Below, piece after piece: positions 45,698-54,775 of a DNA stretch of 54,775 bases. Source of the DNA: Barnesiella sp. (lineage in GTDB: Bacteria; Bacteroidota; Bacteroidia; Bacteroidales; Muribaculaceae); NCBI GenBank assembly GCA_014800945.1, contig JAAVFD010000020.1, positions 1 through 54,775 on the forward strand. Reading direction: 5' to 3'. The notes beneath the pieces are model-generated. The model saw only the letters and a program-made list of their open reading frames with translations, was not told where the DNA came from and made no database searches. Position numbers and translations under genes: made by a program. Within the stretch, counting starts at the first letter, position 1. Every line of letters starts with the position of its first letter.

Positions 45698-46828
45698 CTA
45701 TTTCAGTTGCTTGTAATAGACGAAATCTTCTTCAACAAGTTCCGGATGGAAGATTTTAACAAGATCGCGCAGTAGAATATCGGGATTGACAACAGCAGAT
45801 TCGTAATAGTCGTTACCACCTGCGGCAGTTGTCTTCAGATTGTTATTCCAGACAGAGCCGTTACGGAAGCATCGGGTGTCTGAGAACTTCGGGCATGATG
45901 TCCTAAGTTCATCGAGTGTGTTTGCCATACCGACATTAAGCCACATATCCGCCTCGGAAGTCAGCTTATACGCTTCTTCAAGGTCGATAGGCAGTGAAGC
46001 ATTGCCGGTATTCTTCTTATAAATGTAGTCGCCTCCGGCATCCTTGACAAGCCGGGCCACATAGCTTTCGGTGGAAGGCATAAACCAGGAGTCTCCATAG
46101 GGAGTATTGAGCATCACGGAGGGAGCATCGAGCACAGTATCGGCTACTCTCTTTTTAAGGTCATTGTACCTGACTGGGATGCCGCCAAAAACCTGTTCGC
46201 CTTCTGTACGTTTTCCGACAACCTCGGAAAGAGCTACCATCCATTCGGCTTTGCCAAGCGGTGATTCTTCAAGATAGTCACCGACATACATAAACGGTAT
46301 TCCCAGTTCATTTAGTTTTCCTTCCATCGAGCTTGCACCGTTCACTCCGTAGAGTAGGACAAGATCAGGGTCGAGGGAAAGCAGCAGTTCATAATTGATG
46401 TTCCCTTCATAGCCTACGTCACCGATACTGTCACGGTTATCGGCGATGACCGGATTGGAAATATAGTCGATGCCGGAAACACCTACCACACGCCCGGCTT
46501 CGCCGACAGCATCGAGCATGGCTATATGAGTGGAAGACATAGCCACAATACGCGAAGCATCACCTTCGAGCACCTGACCTGTGAACCCTTCGGGAGCAGA
46601 CTCACCACCTCTTGCTATGAAGAGCTGAGTGGTTATGCTGTCCGCACCCTGCCACGGATTAGTGACAGTAATGATGGAGCTTTCATATCCGTCAGCGCCC
46701 TTGATACTGAAGCCGGAGGCATATTCAGGTGTATAAACGAGTTGGTTGAAGTCAGCAACGTCATATTTATTCGTTGAACAACCCACTATCAGGACACCTA
46801 AAATGATAATTTGTAAAAGTTTTTTCAT
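45698..46828 (-). CDS. ABC transporter substrate-binding lipoprotein, BtuF-like
   Basis: 376 residues from the ATG at 46828, with a lipoprotein signal ending at Cys17 (L-I-V-G-C-S). The cluster A-2/BtuF-FhuD-type fold is shown by I-V-A-M-S-S-T-H-I-A-M-L-D-A, V-V-G-V-S-G, L-L-L-S-L-D-P-D-L-V-L-L-Y-G and the C-terminal lobe W-F-M-P-S-T-E-S-Y-V-A-R-L. It delivers ligand to the permease. Ligand identity is not shown by sequence; the propeller proteins upstream favour corrinoids over iron. Confidence 0.85.
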   Translation of the reverse strand: MKKLLQIIILGVLIVGCSTNKYDVADFNQLVYTPEYASGFSIKGADGYESSIITVTNPWQGADSITTQLFIARGGESAPEGFTGQVLEGDASRIVAMSSTHIAMLDAVGEAGRVVGVSGIDYISNPVIADNRDSIGDVGYEGNINYELLLSLDPDLVLLYGVNGASSMEGKLNELGIPFMYVGDYLEESPLGKAEWMVALSEVVGKRTEGEQVFGGIPVRYNDLKKRVADTVLDAPSVMLNTPYGDSWFMPSTESYVARLVKDAGGDYIYKKNTGNASLPIDLEEAYKLTSEADMWLNVGMANTLDELRTSCPKFSDTRCFRNGSVWNNNLKTTAAGGNDYYESAVVNPDILLRDLVKIFHPELVEEDFVYYKQLK

Positions 46829-46885
46829 ATACGCATCTATGTGTTGCAAGACCCAAGTTGCTCACTCAAGTCTTGCATAGTTATT

Positions 46886-48289
46886 TTATCTTATGAGAAC
46901 CTTTCTCGTTGAATCACTGGATTTCCAGATGTAGATTCCCGGAGAGATGCCGGGCCAATCTCCATACTTGATGTTTCGTTTTACGATAATACCATTGATT
47001 GAATAAAGAGTCCCAACTGAGGATAACGATTCTGATAAAATATTATGAATTCCGGATTGCGAGCCGCCATCAGGGAATAACGGCAGCGACGGGAACCAAT
47101 AGTTCATTATCATTTCGTAGTCACGAATTTTCACTCCTTGTGGCGAGTAACGCCTTGTAATGTAGGTCGGAGTGCCAAATTCATGATAAAGAGCCATATA
47201 TATTTCATCGGTTACAGGATGCACACCCAGTGCACATCCGTAGAGCTTCCAGTTAGCGCCCTCTTTCTCAAGGTCTATGAACAAGGTTAGCTCTCGCTTA
47301 TCGCAATCGAATTTATATATTTTTGTGCCGGTGAACCATCTGTTCGGACCGCCTTTCCAATAAAGGCAATTCTGAACGGTTGAAGCCACAAAAGCGTCCG
47401 GAGTCCAAGCATACCAAGAATTGGAGGGCGGAAACATTCCTTCCGGAATGTCAACTACCTCATAATCCATGGTTTCAGGATCTACCTTGACGATACAGTT
47501 CAGAAAAGTTCCGGTCCCCTGAATATTCTTGGCTACTGAAAGCCAAAGATTACCATCTTTTGACTTCACGACAGAACCTATACCGGCTCCTTCCTGCACA
47601 ATATCCATGGGGATTACTTTGACAACCTTATCCCTATCAGGATCCACTACAAGCAGTCCATATTGCTGATGGGCCACAAAGATTTTTCCGGCAGCCGAAA
47701 CCATCATACCAGATTGTCCATGATAGAGCGAACCGGTTGGATCGGTATTGGGTCGGTCGTTGTCGCCACCGGCATTGGGATTGGAGGAGCCTTCAACCTT
47801 ACCGGTTACAGTAAAAGTGTCAAGGTCAAAAATCCAGACACCGTTACTTGAAGATATATAGCCCTTATGCTCGTTGACACCAACGAATCCCCTTCCATCA
47901 CATTGTGCGCCGGACGGGTCTATCAGACTTTGCTGATGAAGCACTTTCATCGTTTTTGCATCAGCAACGGTAATACGACCGCCGGTAATGGAGGCTCCGG
48001 GATCCTTATCTTGCTTTGCAATAAGATATAGTTTCCCATACCATAGCGCTCCATATTGATTAGTGCAACCTAACTCAACTCCGGGATTTTCAGATTGGAT
48101 AATCCGATATTTCCAGAAATTCCCATCGGGATCATCCGGAAGGAGATAATTGACTGTGGAGTTCTGATGTCCGTACCAGTCTTCATTCACCCATATAATT
48201 CCATGGGTATAATCCGCCTCCTGAGCGGCAATGACCGAGGTCATTGCCGACAGGACAGCAGATAAAAGGATTGTTTTCAGTTTCATCAT
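46886..48289 (-). CDS. Secreted beta-propeller protein (DUF5074/BtuG-like) with T9SS tail
   Basis: 467 residues. Signal peptide ends near V-I-A-A-Q. Residues 28-390 form a YncE/DUF5074-type propeller, starting G-I-I-W-V-N-E-D-W-Y-G-H and containing W-Y-G-K-L-Y-L-I-A-K-Q-D-K-D, R-I-T-V-A-D-A-K-T-M. The tail G-I-Y-I-W-K-S with a basic V-L-I-R end is a T9SS sorting signal. BtuG of Bacteroides, a propeller lipoprotein, captures vitamin B12 at the surface; this one would do so as a T9SS cargo. Its ATG overlaps the previous stop by four bases, so it is translated with the 1849-residue protein. Confidence 0.8.
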   Translation of the reverse strand: MMKLKTILLSAVLSAMTSVIAAQEADYTHGIIWVNEDWYGHQNSTVNYLLPDDPDGNFWKYRIIQSENPGVELGCTNQYGALWYGKLYLIAKQDKDPGASITGGRITVADAKTMKVLHQQSLIDPSGAQCDGRGFVGVNEHKGYISSSNGVWIFDLDTFTVTGKVEGSSNPNAGGDNDRPNTDPTGSLYHGQSGMMVSAAGKIFVAHQQYGLLVVDPDRDKVVKVIPMDIVQEGAGIGSVVKSKDGNLWLSVAKNIQGTGTFLNCIVKVDPETMDYEVVDIPEGMFPPSNSWYAWTPDAFVASTVQNCLYWKGGPNRWFTGTKIYKFDCDKRELTLFIDLEKEGANWKLYGCALGVHPVTDEIYMALYHEFGTPTYITRRYSPQGVKIRDYEMIMNYWFPSLPLFPDGGSQSGIHNILSESLSSVGTLYSINGIIVKRNIKYGDWPGISPGIYIWKSSDSTRKVLIR

Positions 48290-51200
48290 TTAATGAGAAC
48301 TTTTGAACTGAAATTAGAATCAGCTTTCAGAATGTAGATTCCTTTGTGCCCTCCGAAATCGAACACATATCGGTCAGAATCTACAGTGAAAGAATTAACC
48401 AAGCGTCCGGCAATATCATAGACAGAGAATTTATCGCCGGCAAAACCGGTTACATAAATTCGATGTCCGTAACAAGACACGAACCTGCTTGCTTCGGTGA
48501 CATTTTCAACGCCCGTAGTTTCGCTGTCGATTTTTACTGCAACAGTCTTAGCGATAGGACGACCGTTTGATTCGGCACAGAGGGTGAAATATTCTGTGCC
48601 TGCGGATTTGGGCGTAATCACAAGTTGCTTGCCATTCAGAACTACCTCAGCATGCTTTTCCTGGGAGTCATCATCAGACATTGAAGAAGGAGTGTCAAGT
48701 AAGGAAATCTTGATATTTGAATCAATATTATCTTTATCGGAAATCAACTCAGCCAGATCAATCACCTTTTCGCCGTCAGAAACTTTCGCCGTGACCTCAT
48801 CGAGAAGAATTTCAGCATCATGCTTGTCGGGGAAGATGGCAAATGACTGGAACCAGTAGTAAGGACGAAGAGCTATTGTCTTATTAATTTCACCGGTAGC
48901 AGGGTTGATGAAGTGAGTCCAGTTATAACGATAATGTCCCGATGCAGAATCTTCAGTGGTCATAACAATCAGTTCGCCTAAACGATCATCATATCGTAAA
49001 GTACCATAAGTCTTCTGTTTAACGCGAGAGTTTGAACCGGTAAGATTTGCGGCTTCCATATCAAATACGAGCTTGATATCACTTGCGGGCGTGCCGACTT
49101 CCCACTGATAATACTTATCCTTGGAGGATCCGCCTGCGATGCCACCGCCAGCGGAGAACCAGATACAGTTAGTTGTGTGACTTCCTACAAATGGAGTATT
49201 TCTCCATGCGCCCCATGTGCATGTGGGATAAGCCATACCCTCGGGAAGAATGATGCTCATATCTTCGTCTATCTCAAGAGTCTCCGGATTGATGCAGGTA
49301 AACACACCTCTACCTTCTGATGAAGATGCGAGCCATACGTTACCATCGGCAGTCTGAGTGATACCCTGAACAGATACCAGCGGATAATTCTTTACTACAC
49401 GGTCTGTCTCAGTATCAATCACAAAAGCACCGGTGGCCTGTTTGATACCGAACACATATTTACCGGCATGAACCATATCACCTATCTGTCCGCCATACAG
49501 GTCAGCTGCGGAAGAACCTTCTTCATCAAAGGCTGTGATTTTACCGGTAATCTTTACGTCATCAATGTCAACGATATATATACCGTTGGAGGTACCTACG
49601 TAAACCTTGCTTGGTGTTGCACCTACTACGGCACGACCATCGGCGCTCTTGGTCTCATCGCCAAATACGAGGTCGTCAATAGATCCCTGTCGCTTGAGAG
49701 TCTTCGCATCAGCGATAACCACACGACCACCCCCCGGCAGAGGGTCGCCTCCGTCGGCGGCCTGCTTAGATATAGCTATAAATTTGTCTGCCCATATAGT
49801 AGCATACTGAGAAGTGCATCCGAACGACATGCCGGGATTTTCACGCTCATACACCTGATACATCATTTCACCGTCAGCCGTTAGGTAATTCAGACCGCCG
49901 TTGGTATGACCGAACCATTCCTCATTCAGAAGAATTGTTCCGTCGGTATATCCGTTTTCGAGCGGAGTTCTGTCTTGTTCCTCTACTTTAACGGTAAAGG
50001 TTTTTGTGACGTTTCCACCATCGGTGGATGTAAGCGTAAGCGTACATTCTCCGCTACGGTGTGCGCTGAGTTCGTAGAACTGGATGCGTTTATTATTTTC
50101 ATCCCAGTAGTTCACTTTATACATTGTTGCGATATGATCTTCACGCGAAGTACCATTGCCGGTAAGTTCAACATTATAGTCAGGTATATCAGCATTTGCC
50201 GGAACCGGTTTGGCAATTACTCCTAACATCTGCTTAGGATTAAGAACGATGACATCGCCTTCTACTCCGTCAATGACAAAGTCGGACACATGAACTACGC
50301 TGTCGACTTTTACAGCTACAGTCTTAACGACAGGACGGCCGTTTGATTCGGCACAGAGGGTGAAATAGTCTGTGCCTATGGATTTGGGCGTAATCACAAG
50401 TTGCTTGCCATTCAGAACTACCTCAGCATGCTTTTCCTGAGAGTCATCATCAGACATTGAAGAGGGAGTGTCAAGTAAGGAAATCTTGATATTTGAATCA
50501 ATATTATCTTTGTCGGAAATCATCTTAGTCAGATCAATCACCTTTTCACCATCAGAAACTTTAACCGTGACCTCATCGAGAAGAATTTCAGCATCATACT
50601 TGTCGGGGAAGATGGCAAATGACTGGAACCAGTAGTAAGGACGAAGCGCTATTGTCTTATTAATTTCACCGGTAGCAGGGTTGATGAAGTGAGTCCAGTT
50701 ATAACGATAGTTACCCGATGAAGAGTCATCGGTTGTCATGACTATAAGTTCTCCCGAACGATCATCATAGCGCAGAGTGCCATAAGTCTTCTGTTTAACG
50801 CGAGAGTTTGAACCGGTAAGATTTGCGGCTTCCATATCAAATACCAATTTAATATCGCTTGCAGGTGTGCCTACCTCCCATTGATAATACTTATCCTTAG
50901 ATGAGCCACCGGCAATACCGCCACCCACAGAGAACCAGATACAGTTAGTTGTGTGACTTCCTACAAATGGAGTATTTCTCCATGCGCCCCAAGAGCAAGT
51001 GGGATATGCCATGCCGTCGGGTAAAGTAATGCTCATATCTTCGTCTATCTCAAGAGTTTCCGGATTGATGCAGGTAAACACACCTCTACCTTCTGATGAA
51101 GATGCTAGCCATACGTTACCATCGGCTGTCTGAGTTATGCCTTGAATAGTCGTGAAAGGATAGTTCTTTACAACTTGATCGGTTTCCGTGTCAATCGCAA

Positions 51201-53835
51201 ATGCACCGGTGGCTTGTTTGATACCGAATACATATTTGCCGGCATGAACCATATCGCCTATCTGTCCACCATACAGGTCAGCTCCGGCAGATCCCTCTTC
51301 ATCAAAGGCTGTGATTTTACCGGTAATCTTTACGTCATCAATGTCAACGATATAGATGCCGTTTGATGTGCCTACATAAACCTTGCTTGGTGTTGCACCT
51401 ACTACGGCACGACCATCGGCGCTCTTGGTCTCAGCGCCAAATACGAGGTCATCAATAGATCCCTGTCGCTTGAGAGTCTTCGCATCAGCGATAACCACAC
51501 GACCACCGCCCGGCAGAGGGTCGCCTCCGTCGGCAGCCTGCTTAGATATAGCTATAAATTTGTCGGCCCATATAGTAGCATACTGAGAAGTGCATCCGAA
51601 CGACATACCGGGATTTTCACGCTCATACACCTGATACATCATTTCACCGTCAGCCGTTAGGTAATTCAGACCACCGTTGGTGTGACCGAACCATTCCTCA
51701 TTCAGAAGAATTGTTCCGTCGGTATATCCATTTTCAAGCGGAGTTCTGTCTTGTTCCTCTACTTTAACGGTAAAGGTTTTTGTGACGTTTCCACCATCGG
51801 TGGATGTAAGCGTAAGCCTACACTCTCCGTTACGATGTCCACTGAGTTCATAGAACTGGATACGAGTATTGTTTTCGTCGAAGTAATTCACTTTGTACAT
51901 CGACGCGATAAGTTCATCTTTTGATGAGCCACCGCCCTCCAAAGTAACATTGAAATCAGGGATATCAGCATCCGATGGTATCGGGTCTGCAATTACACCT
52001 ATCATCTGCTTGGGATTGAGAATTATCACATCTCCTTCAACACCTTTAATTGCAAAATCTGTTACAGGATGACGAAGTTCAGACACAATGTTAAATGATG
52101 CTTTTACTTCAGGATTCCATGTTGAAGCCACGGTGATTGTCGCCGTACCGGGAGTTTTTGTTGTTTTAATCGCCGTAGCATTTGCTGTAGCTACCGTATT
52201 GTCACTTGTAGTATAAGTTAATGCCGTATATGTCGCATTATCAGGATATATAGTTATCGGATTATCAATCGTGGAATTGAGCGGCGCATCTACTGTTGCA
52301 TTCGCGAATTCAATGCGTTCAATGGGAATGGCTGGAGGAAGCAAGGTGAAGTGACAGGAGTTGCTGAACGAGTAAGATGCCCCCTTTCCTGTACGTACAC
52401 GGACATGAATATATAAATCACCTGCTTTATTACCGGCATATGTCAATTTACCGAATGTAGTTGCCGCAGTAGCGATGGACTTCACAATGTCACTTGAGTT
52501 GCTTGTCGTTACGGCGTTATTGTCCTCCTTGTTACGATACCATGAATAGTTGATAGCATCATATTCCTGTTCTCTCTGCACAAAGACAGGGATATAATTG
52601 TCAGCATCCGAGAGGGCAAATGCCATCTCATCAGGAATGATAGCACACGCCTCGCCGGCTATGGGAAGATAGACGTAGTAATCAGCGCCGGTATTTTCAG
52701 TGCCGGATAGCACCAGACAATCTTCAAACTCCGTGATCGTCCAGTCGCCGGATACTGAGGTGTCGTCACCTGATGTGTTGAAAGCGCCGTCACCATCTGC
52801 ATCTATACTGAGGGTGTTGCCTTCGACATTGAAAGCTGGGTCAGAGGCAAGAAGATTAAGGACGTCAGATGCTGCCGGCAATTCGCCACTGAAATTCAGC
52901 TTGAGCACGACATTATCTATTTTGGTCGGGTCACCGAACTTCACAAGCAGCGGCATAGAAATATTGCCAGTGCCTATTTCTCTAACACATTTTTTGATAT
53001 CTATGCCATTTCCGGTCGCACGCCCGGGCACATAGTATATAGCTCCTTCGCAGGGGGCGATACCCTCGCCCATACCACCTACCATTGCACTCTCAAACTG
53101 GGTAAAACTCCATCCATCGGCCGCACCGTTAGTAAGAGTACGTCCTGAAAATCCCGAGCCTGAGTACATCCAATCTTGAGATGGAGTATTGGCACACCAG
53201 TAGCTCCAGTAGCCTTCATACCATGCAGACAGCCACTTTGGTTCGAATCGTGAGCTGCCGACTTTTTGCTGAGCTTCTTCCTTAAGACTCCAACAATCAT
53301 AGTCGTAGGCCGGATATCCGTATGTGCCATAATCGAACGGGTGCTGAACATAGTGGTTGCCGGCAATAGCAGCGTTGATTGCTTCTTGAGCAATCGTAGG
53401 AGCATTGTCGCCGGGTGCAGATGTCTGTCCCATAAAACTATTGACTTTGTAATAGTCAAAATTGATAAACTCAAAGTTCTTTGCCTTTTCAAAATTGAAA
53501 AAGACATTTGGAAGAATTGATTGATTCAGCCCATAACCTACTCCACAAAGAGTGCTGCCCATACTTCCTGTGTATTGGGTGAGCATAGCTAACCTTGATG
53601 AATTGGCACATATCGCCTTCATCATAGTTTCACCGGTGGGAGTCTCGCCATTTTCCCAGCGATAGCCCCAGACGTAAGCGTCATTACCGTAGGTGTCTCC
53701 ATTAAATTGGATTACCAGAGCGGCCTCGTTACGCCCTGATCCGGTCCAATGCCGGATTTTTGAGAAGTCGATTGGATGTGCGGCTGCTGAAATTGCCGAT
53801 AATCCAAAGACTAATGAGAGTAGTTTTGTTCTCAT
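48286..53835 (-). CDS. Giant T9SS surface protein with two near-identical DUF5074-like propeller modules
   Basis: 1849 residues from the ATG at 53835, where a signal peptide begins; an earlier in-frame Met lies inside the upstream gene. Residues 20-260 form an N-terminal domain (H-W-T-G-S-G-R-N-E-A-A-L-V-I-Q-F-N-G, Y-V-W-G-Y-R-W-E-N-G) found in various exported proteins. An Ig/Big-type domain lies at about 503-587. Then two 592-residue modules follow (about 588-1179 and 1180-1771), each an Ig-like part, a propeller starting T-D-G-T-I-L-L-N-E-E-W-F-G-H and a second Ig-like part. The T9SS tail ends K-V-L-I-K. It would present two corrinoid-type binding propellers on the surface; ligand is inferred. 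Confidence 0.8.
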   Translation of the reverse strand: MRTKLLSLVFGLSAISAAAHPIDFSKIRHWTGSGRNEAALVIQFNGDTYGNDAYVWGYRWENGETPTGETMMKAICANSSRLAMLTQYTGSMGSTLCGVGYGLNQSILPNVFFNFEKAKNFEFINFDYYKVNSFMGQTSAPGDNAPTIAQEAINAAIAGNHYVQHPFDYGTYGYPAYDYDCWSLKEEAQQKVGSSRFEPKWLSAWYEGYWSYWCANTPSQDWMYSGSGFSGRTLTNGAADGWSFTQFESAMVGGMGEGIAPCEGAIYYVPGRATGNGIDIKKCVREIGTGNISMPLLVKFGDPTKIDNVVLKLNFSGELPAASDVLNLLASDPAFNVEGNTLSIDADGDGAFNTSGDDTSVSGDWTITEFEDCLVLSGTENTGADYYVYLPIAGEACAIIPDEMAFALSDADNYIPVFVQREQEYDAINYSWYRNKEDNNAVTTSNSSDIVKSIATAATTFGKLTYAGNKAGDLYIHVRVRTGKGASYSFSNSCHFTLLPPAIPIERIEFANATVDAPLNSTIDNPITIYPDNATYTALTYTTSDNTVATANATAIKTTKTPGTATITVASTWNPEVKASFNIVSELRHPVTDFAIKGVEGDVIILNPKQMIGVIADPIPSDADIPDFNVTLEGGGSSKDELIASMYKVNYFDENNTRIQFYELSGHRNGECRLTLTSTDGGNVTKTFTVKVEEQDRTPLENGYTDGTILLNEEWFGHTNGGLNYLTADGEMMYQVYERENPGMSFGCTSQYATIWADKFIAISKQAADGGDPLPGGGRVVIADAKTLKRQGSIDDLVFGAETKSADGRAVVGATPSKVYVGTSNGIYIVDIDDVKITGKITAFDEEGSAGADLYGGQIGDMVHAGKYVFGIKQATGAFAIDTETDQVVKNYPFTTIQGITQTADGNVWLASSSEGRGVFTCINPETLEIDEDMSITLPDGMAYPTCSWGAWRNTPFVGSHTTNCIWFSVGGGIAGGSSKDKYYQWEVGTPASDIKLVFDMEAANLTGSNSRVKQKTYGTLRYDDRSGELIVMTTDDSSSGNYRYNWTHFINPATGEINKTIALRPYYWFQSFAIFPDKYDAEILLDEVTVKVSDGEKVIDLTKMISDKDNIDSNIKISLLDTPSSMSDDDSQEKHAEVVLNGKQLVITPKSIGTDYFTLCAESNGRPVVKTVAVKVDSVVHVSDFVIDGVEGDVIVLNPKQMLGVIAKPVPANADIPDYNVELTGNGTSREDHIATMYKVNYWDENNKRIQFYELSAHRSGECTLTLTSTDGGNVTKTFTVKVEEQDRTPLENGYTDGTILLNEEWFGHTNGGLNYLTADGEMMYQVYERENPGMSFGCTSQYATIWADKFIAISKQAADGGDPLPGGGRVVIADAKTLKRQGSIDDLVFGDETKSADGRAVVGATPSKVYVGTSNGIYIVDIDDVKITGKITAFDEEGSSAADLYGGQIGDMVHAGKYVFGIKQATGAFVIDTETDRVVKNYPLVSVQGITQTADGNVWLASSSEGRGVFTCINPETLEIDEDMSIILPEGMAYPTCTWGAWRNTPFVGSHTTNCIWFSAGGGIAGGSSKDKYYQWEVGTPASDIKLVFDMEAANLTGSNSRVKQKTYGTLRYDDRLGELIVMTTEDSASGHYRYNWTHFINPATGEINKTIALRPYYWFQSFAIFPDKHDAEILLDEVTAKVSDGEKVIDLAELISDKDNIDSNIKISLLDTPSSMSDDDSQEKHAEVVLNGKQLVITPKSAGTEYFTLCAESNGRPIAKTVAVKIDSETTGVENVTEASRFVSCYGHRIYVTGFAGDKFSVYDIAGRLVNSFTVDSDRYVFDFGGHKGIYILKADSNFSSKVLIK
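48523..52074. repeat. 1776-bp tandem duplication within the propeller gene
   Basis: Sequence at 48523-50298 reappears at 50299-52074 with a constant offset of 1776 bases (592 codons, in frame). The propeller portions are almost identical in DNA over several hundred bases, while the Ig-like edges differ more. This implies recent duplication or ongoing gene conversion, and the repeat could expand or collapse by recombination or in assembly. Confidence 0.9.
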
Positions 53836-53869
53836 GATTGGCTTATTAAGTTGTTTATAAAAAGTTTTG

Positions 53870-54775
53870 TCAAGGATTTGGAATAGAGGGAAGGGAGATA
53901 TGAAGGTCTTGCGCCCGGCTAAGTTCGGTGGACGTTTCCCCAAGCCAGCCGCAATACTGATTGACCCCGGTATAAACACGGATGAAATCCACTCCGGGAA
54001 GTTCCACATGGATACCATCGGCATTTACAGCCCAGGAAATATCAAAAGAGTTCAGTTCTTCATATTCATTGGGATGATTATCTACATAGCCCCACGGGAA
54101 ACTGTATAGTACGTAGTAACTGCCGTTACCGCTTATATCCTCAGCATTATTGGAGAGCAAAGAGCCGGAAAATGTGATTTCATCGCTATTTATCCATTTG
54201 GGGAAATAGTCCTGATTGTGGAATATGTTTTTAGCGATATAGCCATTCTGACCGATATTGTCACTCCAACCGATATAATAAATATCGTCGAGGCTGTTGT
54301 CTTCATCAGCAACCACAGCCCTATTCGGGTCGGGGCGTTGATAGGTTATGGAATAGCAGTGGCGTGTTTTATCCGAATTGTATTCGCTACCTGCAAGTTC
54401 ATACCATTCATCGTCGGGCAGTCCATTACAATTGGTGTCGTAGCTCACCATTACAATTCCCGGTTCGGCAGAGCCGCCCCTTTTATCCGGTTGAAGCAAC
54501 TCGTAAAAGCAGTTGCCCCATATTCTGAAGTCCTTTTTGCCGGGTATATTTATGACCGTGTGGTCAAAACCAAACGTGACATATCCGCCATACCCGCCAA
54601 GCGAAATCATAATATCATTGGTTCCCGATATTGATTCCTCCACTTTTTGAAGAATGGATTCGTAAGTGTCTCCCTCTTCGTAACGCGGCATTTCGTTTAT
54701 GAACTGGCCGGGCGCAGGCTTGTATTCATATACCTTGGATATATATGGACTATATTCAATCTCTTCGTGAAGCAC
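53870..54775 (-). CDS. PKD-type cell-surface protein (5' end outside the window)
   Basis: The frame is open to the window edge, so the start is unknown; 301 residues are seen. Blocks such as S-F-P-W-G-Y-V-D-N-H-P-N, F-D-I-S-W-A-V-N-A-D-G, V-D-F-I-R-V-Y-T-G-V-N-Q and W-L-G-E-T-S-T-E-L mark a cell-surface protein family that, to my knowledge, accompanies B12-locus genes in Bacteroidota. It contains no visible T9SS tail and ends 34 bases before the giant propeller gene. Any TonB-dependent receptor and riboswitch would be further upstream, outside this window. Confidence 0.7.
   Translation of the reverse strand: MLHEEIEYSPYISKVYEYKPAPGQFINEMPRYEEGDTYESILQKVEESISGTNDIMISLGGYGGYVTFGFDHTVINIPGKKDFRIWGNCFYELLQPDKRGGSAEPGIVMVSYDTNCNGLPDDEWYELAGSEYNSDKTRHCYSITYQRPDPNRAVVADEDNSLDDIYYIGWSDNIGQNGYIAKNIFHNQDYFPKWINSDEITFSGSLLSNNAEDISGNGSYYVLYSFPWGYVDNHPNEYEELNSFDISWAVNADGIHVELPGVDFIRVYTGVNQYCGWLGETSTELSRAQDLHISLPSIPNP

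Overview
The window is chromosomal DNA of a Bacteroidales bacterium, most likely Muribaculaceae; the order is well supported and the family is my inference. The evidence is Bacteroidota-style promoters (TTTG, about 19-22 bases, TAnnTTTG), type IX secretion (T9SS) C-terminal tails, DUF3078, DUF3575, DUF5119 and fimbrillin lipoproteins, a 1109-residue SecA, and start codons without Shine-Dalgarno sequences. No rRNA, tRNA, CRISPR array or insertion sequence was seen.

Layout. 1-3023 (+): the tail of a T9SS cargo gene, then a DUF3078 protein and two small exported proteins in a tight operon. 3033-10990 (-): a six-gene type V pilus operon read DUF3575, DUF5119, three fimbrillins and a DUF4906 tip-like protein; four of the six carry a Ser-Arg-Ala processing-site motif. 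11215-15975 (-): CotH-family lipoprotein, phosphohexomutase and an OmpA-type porin. 16212-21959 (+): dxr, rseP, an RlmI-like methyltransferase and a secreted M49 peptidase. 22229-24794 (+): a duplicated response regulator (one copy receiver-only) and a histidine kinase. 25065-26903 (+): a U32 peptidase-family protein behind a leader with an internal terminator-like hairpin.

26904-27439 has no convincing protein gene. It holds a Bacteroidota promoter, about 360 bases rich in hairpins with a perfect-strand pseudoknot at the 3' end, and a U-tract. I read this as a free-standing structured RNA that I cannot assign to a known family. It is followed by a small P-loop protein and a lipoprotein. 29500-33331 (+): galE, a DUF4105 membrane protein and an alkaline-phosphatase-fold protein whose catalytic motifs look lost. 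33457-41685 (+): secA, a coiled-coil membrane protein, MgtC, a CPA2 antiporter and an acyltransferase split by a frameshift at an eight-G run (phase-variable or a sequencing error).

41809-43200 (-): a DUF4143 ATPase whose -33 box lies in a 33-bp tandem repeat. 43382-54775 (-): one long operon that I read as a vitamin B12 (corrinoid) capture and uptake locus. It runs from a PKD-type cell-surface protein (cut by the window edge), through a 1849-residue T9SS protein with two nearly identical propeller modules made by a 1776-bp tandem duplication, a single-propeller T9SS protein, a BtuF-like binding lipoprotein, a FecCD/BtuC-type permease and a BtuD/FecE-type ATPase, to a DUF2284 metal-binding protein. 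The surface proteins would bind ligand and the ABC system would carry it across the inner membrane; no TonB-dependent receptor is visible, so it would lie upstream or elsewhere.
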